Of a DNA stretch of 64,000 nt, positions 59,500-64,000 are shown in pieces. The notes under the pieces were generated by a model. It ran no database searches. It was not told where the DNA came from and worked only from the letters and a program-made list of their open reading frames with translations. This stretch comes from Burkholderiales bacterium UBA1834 (lineage in GTDB: Bacteria; Pseudomonadota; Gammaproteobacteria; Burkholderiales; Burkholderiaceae_C). The first letter of the stretch is position 1. Each line of letters starts with the position of its first letter. The position numbers and the translations under genes are program-made. The stretch is from positions 40,744 through 104,743 of the forward strand of contig DDJC01000004.1 in NCBI GenBank assembly GCA_002339015.1. Direction: 5' to 3'.

Positions 59500-59525
59500 A
59501 TGACGCGTCAAATCTAACGCGTCAT
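59500..59525. promoter_or_regulatory. 9-bp perfect inverted repeat upstream of the GNAT/GH3 cluster
   Basis: ATGACGCGT (59500-59508) and ACGCGTCAT (59517-59525) with an 8-bp AT-rich spacer form a 26-bp dyad, about 160 bp before the first cluster gene. It looks like an operator for a dimeric regulator; no regulator gene lies in the visible part of the cluster. Confidence 0.45.
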
Positions 59526-59682
59526 CCCCTGATTGGGGGAGCCCCCGGGCAAGCCCCATCCTGCCTGGAAAGGGCCGACTGGCATGCTCTCGAACAATCT
59601 TCCACAGAAACACTTTGTTTCCGGCCTTCCCTCCATGTGGCACCGCATGGAGTGCGTCAGGGGCCAATCACGGAGCAGCATC

Positions 59683-60573
59683 ATGGCCAGTCCCGCGCAC
59701 AAGGAAAAGACCCGGACCTTCTTCCGGCCGATCTCGTCCGTCACGGTGTCGCACATCAAGCAGATGTATGAGCTGTACGCCCAGTACTACGAGAACACCT
59801 CGCTGGACATCTTCCTGAGTGATCTGAGCAAGAAGTCGGGCGTGATCCTGGTCGAGCGCAAGTCGGATGACCGCCTGGTGGGCTTCTCGACGCAGACCTT
59901 CTTCGACCTGAAGGTCGAGGGCAAGCGCGTGCGCGGCATCTTCAGCGGCGACACCATCATCGAGAAGGAATACTGGGGCAACAACGACCTGGCCAACACC
60001 TTCTACCGCCGCCTGATCATCGAGCGCATCAAGCGGCCGCTGGTGCCCTTCTACTGGTTCCTGATCTCCAAGGGGTACAAGACCTACCTCTTGATGACCA
60101 ACAACTTCTACAACTATTACCCGAAGGTCGATGGCAACCGCCCTGGTCGTGATGACCACTACCGCGCCATCACCGAGGCCTACTGCCAGCAGCTGTTCCC
60201 CGATGCGTTCGACCGAAAGAACATGGTGCTGGACTTCGGCGAGGACTACGTGCGCCTGAAGGGCGAAGTGGCCGACATCACGCCCGAGCTCAAGGCCAGC
60301 AACCCGCACATCGCCTTCTTCGACAAGGTGAACCCCGGCTGGCGCCGTGGCAACGAGGTCCCCTGCCTGGCCGCGTGCGACTACGAAAGCCTGTTCCGCT
60401 CCATCGTGGACGTGCCCTGGAAGTGGGTGAAGAAGCACATCCTGGGCACGCACAAGCCCGAAGGCCTGGCCATCGCGCGCAAGATGGACAACGAGCAGCG
60501 GAGCCCCGCGAACACCACGGCCTGGCTGGACACCGATGTCCAGGACGGTCTGGAGCGCGGCAAGGCTTCCTGA
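59683..60573 (+). CDS. GNAT-like acyltransferase-fold protein
   Basis: About 296 aa, starting at ATG 59683 with GGAG seven bases upstream; in-frame upstream codons lack a good site. It is not a standard GNAT, but residues 80-104 (KRVRGIFSGDTIIEKEYWGN) line up with the acetyl-CoA-binding strand region of the tandem GNAT protein two genes downstream (SGDTRVDPYYRRRGIA). Residues 28-70 also fit the first strands of that fold. The aromatic, basic stretch PFYWFLISKGYKTYLL is typical of acyl-homoserine-lactone or FeeM-type N-acyl synthases, but no firm assignment is made. It ends 2 bp before the GH3-like gene. Confidence 0.6.
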   Translation: MASPAHKEKTRTFFRPISSVTVSHIKQMYELYAQYYENTSLDIFLSDLSKKSGVILVERKSDDRLVGFSTQTFFDLKVEGKRVRGIFSGDTIIEKEYWGNNDLANTFYRRLIIERIKRPLVPFYWFLISKGYKTYLLMTNNFYNYYPKVDGNRPGRDDHYRAITEAYCQQLFPDAFDRKNMVLDFGEDYVRLKGEVADITPELKASNPHIAFFDKVNPGWRRGNEVPCLAACDYESLFRSIVDVPWKWVKKHILGTHKPEGLAIARKMDNEQRSPANTTAWLDTDVQDGLERGKAS

Positions 60574-60575
60574 GC

Positions 60576-62216
60576 ATGGGCGTCGGAACCTCCTTCGGCC
60601 ACCAACTCCTCAAGCTGCTGGTCACCCCCGGGTGCCGGCGTTTCGAACGGCACCTCGGCGAGCTGGAGCTCATCCAGCGTGGCCGGCTGTCGCGTTGGCT
60701 GGCCGCCGTGGCCGCATCCCCTGAAGGTCAGCGGCGCGGCGTGCGCGCCGACTGGACCTGGGAGCAGTTCGCCCAGCACATGCCCCTGACCACCTACGGC
60801 GACTACGCCGAGGCCCTGGAGCGCCAGCGTGCCTCGCGCGGGCGCGAGATGGTCGATTCGCCGGTGATGCGCTACCAGCCCACCAGCGGCTCCACCTCGG
60901 CCGTGAAATGGATCCCGTACAGCAAGCTCTTCCTGGACGAGCTGGACGAGGTCATCAGCGCCTGGGTGGGCGATCTGTACCGCCAGTTCCCGCAGCAAGG
61001 CCGCGGTACGCACTACTGGTCGCTGTCCTGGATCCCGACGGACATGCGCGACCAAACCGCCGGCGACATCAACGACGACATGAAGATGCTGTCGTGGGGC
61101 AAGCGCCTGCTGGCGTATCTCACGCAATCCGTGCCGCAAGAGGTGGCCCTGGCCGAGACGTCAGACGACTCCCTGTTCGCCACCGTGGCCTATCTGGTGG
61201 CCGACGAGACGCTGGGCTTCATCTCCGTGTGGAGCCCCACCTTTGCCCTGGGCGCACTGGAGCAGCTGGCGCGCTGGCGTGAAGAGCTGGCCCAGGTGCT
61301 GGACACCGGCCACTGGGGCGGGCGCCAGGCCCGCATGGCCGAGGTGGCCTGCCCGCGCTCGGCCCGCGCCGCGCAACTGCTGCGCGCCTGGGACGGCCAA
61401 CTGGCGCCCGAGTTCTTCGCCAAGCTGTGGCCGGGCCTGGCCGTGGTCAGCTCCTGGGACACGGCTGCTGCTGCCCCCTGGGCCGACAAGCTGCGCGCGC
61501 TGCTGCCGCACGCCAACTTCCAGGGCAAGGGCCTGTGGGCCACCGAGGGCGTGGTGACCTTCCCCTTCCAGGGGCGCTTTCCGCTGGCCTACCTCAGCCA
61601 CTTCTACGAGTTCGAGGACACGGCCACCGGGCAGGTGCTGGCCTCGTGGCAGTTGCGCGATGGCATGCAGGTGATCCCCATCATGACCACGGGCTCAGGC
61701 TTCGCGCGCTACAAGATGAGCGACGTGGTGCGCGTGGATGGTTTCCTGGGCCAGGTGCCCTGCCTGACCTTCCTGGGCCGCAACGACGGCGTCGACCTGG
61801 TCGGCGAGAAGACCAGCGCCACCCTGGCCCAGCAGATCCAGGATGGCCTGGCCCTGCAGGGCGCCCTGCCCGTGACCCTGCTGGCCCTGGACCAGAGCAC
61901 CCGCCTGTCGCCCGGCTACGCCCTGCTGGTGGAGTGCGCGGAAGGCACCGACCGCAACGCGCTGGAGGCCTCGCTGGCCGGCCAGCTGGAGCAGGCGCTG
62001 CTGAACAATTTCCATTACAAGCTGGCGCGTGAACTGGGCCAGCTGCAGCCCGCTGCCTGCGTGGCCCTGCCGCACATGCGCGACATCTATCTTGACCAGT
62101 GCCGCCTGCGTGGCATGGTCGAGGGCAACATCAAGATCGAGCCGCTGCGCCACTGGAAGGGGCAGATCCCCGACGTGCTGCGCCAGGCCCTGGACGAACC
62201 GGCCGTGGCCGCCTGA
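60576..62216 (+). CDS. GH3-family acyl-acid amide synthetase
   Basis: A 546-aa member of the GH3 (auxin-responsive) superfamily, which activates a carboxylic acid as the adenylate and joins it to an amine. Motif 1 is YQPTSGSTSAVKWIP (T103-S-G-S), motif 2 is the LWATEGVVTFPF region, and motif 3 is FARYKMSDVVRVDGF. The following GRNDGVDLVGEKTS is typical too. Plant GH3 enzymes couple amino acids to hormones; bacterial ones are poorly known. The ATG at 60576 lies 2 bp after the previous stop. It probably supplies an amide product to the GNAT proteins and exporter around it. Confidence 0.78.
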   Translation: MGVGTSFGHQLLKLLVTPGCRRFERHLGELELIQRGRLSRWLAAVAASPEGQRRGVRADWTWEQFAQHMPLTTYGDYAEALERQRASRGREMVDSPVMRYQPTSGSTSAVKWIPYSKLFLDELDEVISAWVGDLYRQFPQQGRGTHYWSLSWIPTDMRDQTAGDINDDMKMLSWGKRLLAYLTQSVPQEVALAETSDDSLFATVAYLVADETLGFISVWSPTFALGALEQLARWREELAQVLDTGHWGGRQARMAEVACPRSARAAQLLRAWDGQLAPEFFAKLWPGLAVVSSWDTAAAAPWADKLRALLPHANFQGKGLWATEGVVTFPFQGRFPLAYLSHFYEFEDTATGQVLASWQLRDGMQVIPIMTTGSGFARYKMSDVVRVDGFLGQVPCLTFLGRNDGVDLVGEKTSATLAQQIQDGLALQGALPVTLLALDQSTRLSPGYALLVECAEGTDRNALEASLAGQLEQALLNNFHYKLARELGQLQPAACVALPHMRDIYLDQCRLRGMVEGNIKIEPLRHWKGQIPDVLRQALDEPAVAA

Positions 62217-62288
62217 CCGCCCCCAGCGTCACGGCCCTGCAGTAAACCACCCACGCCGCCCACACCCAACGCATTCGACGAGGACACC

Positions 62289-63386
62289 ATGACCATCACC
62301 GTGCGTCTCGGCACGCCCGCCGACAACCCGAAGATCCATGACCTGATCAGCAAGATCACCATGCCCGGGCCGGCCGAAATGTGTTTCCAGCGCCAGCCGG
62401 ATTTCTTCACCGGCGCCAAGGTGATCGGCGACGAGTTCATCCTGACCGTGGCCGACGATTCCGAGCGCCCCGAGGTGCTGGCCGGCCTGACGGTGATCTC
62501 CGGCCGTGACCTGTACATCAGCGGCCAGCGCCGCCGCGTGTACTACTCGGGCGACACACGGGTCGATCCGTACTACCGCCGCCGTGGCATCGCCTCGCAG
62601 ATGTTCGTGGCGCAAAAGGAATACCGCAGCACCACCGACCTGCTGCAGGGCATCGTGATCAAGGACAACGTGGCCCCGCTGGAAGCGGCCAAGAACGCGG
62701 CCGACGGCGTGCTGTTCGACTACTGGGTCAGCCACACGATCGAGACCAGCTTCATCTTCACGCGCAAGCTCAAGCCGCGCATTCCGGCCGGCGTGGAGAT
62801 CCGCGCCGCCACGGCCGCCGACGTGCCGGCCATGCAGGCCTTCTTCGACCGCGAAGCGCCGCGCCGCAACGGCTACCCTTGCTACGAGTTCGCCAAGGTG
62901 CTGGCCAATGACCCGTACTACGCGGGCATCTCGATTGGCGACTACGCGCTGGCGTTCAAGGGCGGCCAGCTCATCGGCATCCTGGGCAGCTGGAACCAGA
63001 AGGCCTACAAGCAGACGCGCGTGATGGGCTTCAAGGCCCCGATCGGCCTGATCCGCCCGCTGTACAACCTGTATGCCTCGATCGCCGGGGGCTTTCGCCT
63101 GCCGCCGGTGGGGGGCGTGCTGAACTACCTGACGCTGCACACCACGCTGGTCGCCAATGACGACAAAGACGTGTTCCGCGCCTTGATCGACTGGATCATG
63201 GCCCACCAGGGCCAGAAGGTCGACGCGCTGGCCTGCGGCATCACGCACGGTGACCCGCTGGTCGAGGTGCCGCGCGGCTACAAGCGCCAGAAGCTGTTCT
63301 CCAGCCACTTCTGGCTGAGCTATGGCGATGACCCCCGTCCTGGCATCGACAATCGCCCATTGTTCGTCGAGCTGGGGCGCCTGTGA
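62289..63386 (+). CDS. Tandem GNAT-domain N-acyltransferase
   Basis: A 365-aa protein. The first GNAT domain (about 1-155) has the acetyl-CoA P-loop-like RRRGIASQMF (97-106) after YYSGDTRVDPYY. The second (about 165-300) starts VEIRAATAADVPAMQAFFDR and is degenerate in its P-loop. It is probably an acyltransferase acting on an amine in the same pathway as the GH3 enzyme. GAGGACACC precedes the ATG. It is 72 bp from the GH3 gene and 69 bp before the adaptor gene. Confidence 0.72.
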   Translation: MTITVRLGTPADNPKIHDLISKITMPGPAEMCFQRQPDFFTGAKVIGDEFILTVADDSERPEVLAGLTVISGRDLYISGQRRRVYYSGDTRVDPYYRRRGIASQMFVAQKEYRSTTDLLQGIVIKDNVAPLEAAKNAADGVLFDYWVSHTIETSFIFTRKLKPRIPAGVEIRAATAADVPAMQAFFDREAPRRNGYPCYEFAKVLANDPYYAGISIGDYALAFKGGQLIGILGSWNQKAYKQTRVMGFKAPIGLIRPLYNLYASIAGGFRLPPVGGVLNYLTLHTTLVANDDKDVFRALIDWIMAHQGQKVDALACGITHGDPLVEVPRGYKRQKLFSSHFWLSYGDDPRPGIDNRPLFVELGRL

Positions 63387-63455
63387 CCATGTGACCGTGG
63401 CAGGCCATCGTCGAACGAGCCTGCCGCCATGACCTTTGTTGAATGAAGTGTTCCC

Positions 63456-64000
63456 ATGAAGCGCCTGCTGTCCCTCCCCTCGCCCGCCCCGTCCCGCACC
63501 CTCCTGTGCACCGGCCTGCTGCTGGTGACCGCCGGCCTGAGCGGCTGCCTGCAGGATGACAAGCGCTCGCAGCTGCCCGGCTACATCGAGGCCGACATCA
63601 CCGCCGTGGCCACGCCCGTGGCCGGCACCCTGTTCCAGATGGGCGTGAAGGAAGGCCAGATCGTCAAGAACGGCGACAAGCTCTACACGCTGGAATCCAA
63701 CCGTGAGCAGGCGCAGCTGGCCGAGGCCCAGGCCCGCAAGGCCCAGGCCGACTCGCAGCAGCAGAACCTCTCCAAGGGCGCCCGCAAGGACGAGCTGGAC
63801 CAGGTGCGCGCCAAGCTGCGCTACGCCAAGGCCCAGCTGGCCCAGATGCAGACCAACCTCAAGAAGAGCGAGACCCTGGTCAAGAAAGGCTTCATCGCCG
63901 AGGCGCAGGTTGATGCCGACCGCACCAACGTGGCCCTGGCCCAGGCCCAGGTCGAGGAAGCCCGTGCCGCCTTGCGTGCGGCCAAGGAAGGCGCCCGCGA
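63456..64000 (+). CDS. HlyD-family lipoprotein export adaptor, 3' end outside window
   Basis: The first 181 residues of a periplasmic adaptor. A lipoprotein signal ends GLSGC (C31), so it is anchored to a membrane. The biotinyl-lipoyl-like region (VATPVAGTLFQMGVKEGQIV, then GDKLYTLE) is followed by a long coiled coil rich in Ala, Gln and Lys, as in YhiI/EmrA-type adaptors of ABC or MFS exporters. The rest, and the transporter, lie beyond the edge. It suggests that the product of the preceding enzymes is exported. Confidence 0.8.
   Translation, partial: MKRLLSLPSPAPSRTLLCTGLLLVTAGLSGCLQDDKRSQLPGYIEADITAVATPVAGTLFQMGVKEGQIVKNGDKLYTLESNREQAQLAEAQARKAQADSQQQNLSKGARKDELDQVRAKLRYAKAQLAQMQTNLKKSETLVKKGFIAEAQVDADRTNVALAQAQVEEARAALRAAKEGAR

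Larger units (their letters stand above)
59162..59682. other. Intergenic region between atpI and the GNAT/GH3 cluster
   Basis: 521 bp with no supported gene. It carries the atp promoter and leader hairpin (59264-59329), then a GC-rich stretch with short inverted repeats. A 9-bp inverted repeat at 59500-59525 is followed by a small hairpin (TCCCC/GGGGA, 59525-59540). A plus-strand promoter is not obvious. Confidence 0.5.

Noticed and set aside
1..64000. CRISPR arrays, tRNA or rRNA genes, insertion sequences, prophage
   Set aside because: I scanned for regular spaced repeats, tRNA-like cloverleaf ends, transposase motifs and phage structural genes and saw none. A tRNA search tool could still find one I missed.

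Overview
This is GC-rich DNA (roughly two thirds G+C) with a gene content typical of Burkholderiales (Betaproteobacteria). The main pointers are an atpIBEFHAGDC operon followed by ilvA, a gspC / gspGHIJKLMNDEF type II secretion locus, GTP-type PEP carboxykinase, three PEP-CTERM surface proteins, and a Tde-like type VI effector pair. PEP-CTERM proteins together with this layout suggest the Leptothrix/Aquabacterium/Rubrivivax side of the order. That placement is inference. No tRNA, rRNA, insertion sequence, prophage or CRISPR array was seen.

Layout. 1-4088 (minus strand): an immunity gene cut by the window edge, a Tde/Ntox15-type DNase effector with a glycine-zipper module, a PhyH-type dioxygenase, a small oxidoreductase-like protein, a two-helix membrane protein, and a LysM-amidase gene whose LysM half lies in other reading frames. 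4225-11155 (plus): a three-gene condensin-like set (kleisin-like, MukE/JetB-like, SMC-like ATPase) followed after 16 bp by a B12-binding radical SAM protein; no JetD-type nuclease is present. 11192-21326: a ureide/nucleobase-type uptake and hydrolysis locus. The minus arm carries a BMP binding protein, an ABC ATPase, two permeases and a PuuE-like deacetylase. The divergent plus arm carries a cysteine hydrolase, an amidase, a TetR regulator and a gamma-glutamyltransferase-family enzyme. A palindromic site lies over the minus-arm promoter.

21344-29716: MarC-family protein, SBF-like transporter with a divergent AraC regulator, a PEP-CTERM protein, pckG with two identical palindromic sites in its leader, then modB, a modC whose ATPase motifs are mostly lost, and a MOSC protein. 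29739-35534 (minus): two PEP-CTERM genes flanking a periplasmic 5'-nucleotidase, a second unrelated 5'-nucleotidase, and a Lon-like AAA ATPase. 35793-38255: a membrane hybrid histidine kinase whose end overlaps gspF. 38227-50022: the type II secretion genes. 50039-59161: ilvA and the ATP synthase operon, with a promoter, a leader hairpin, a REP-like hairpin between atpD and atpC, and a terminator.

59683-64000 (plus): a compact cluster of a GNAT-like protein, a GH3-type adenylating amide synthetase, a tandem GNAT protein and the start of a lipoprotein HlyD-family export adaptor. It looks like a small acyl-amide biosynthesis and export system. With the condensin-like operon it is the best candidate here for something undescribed.
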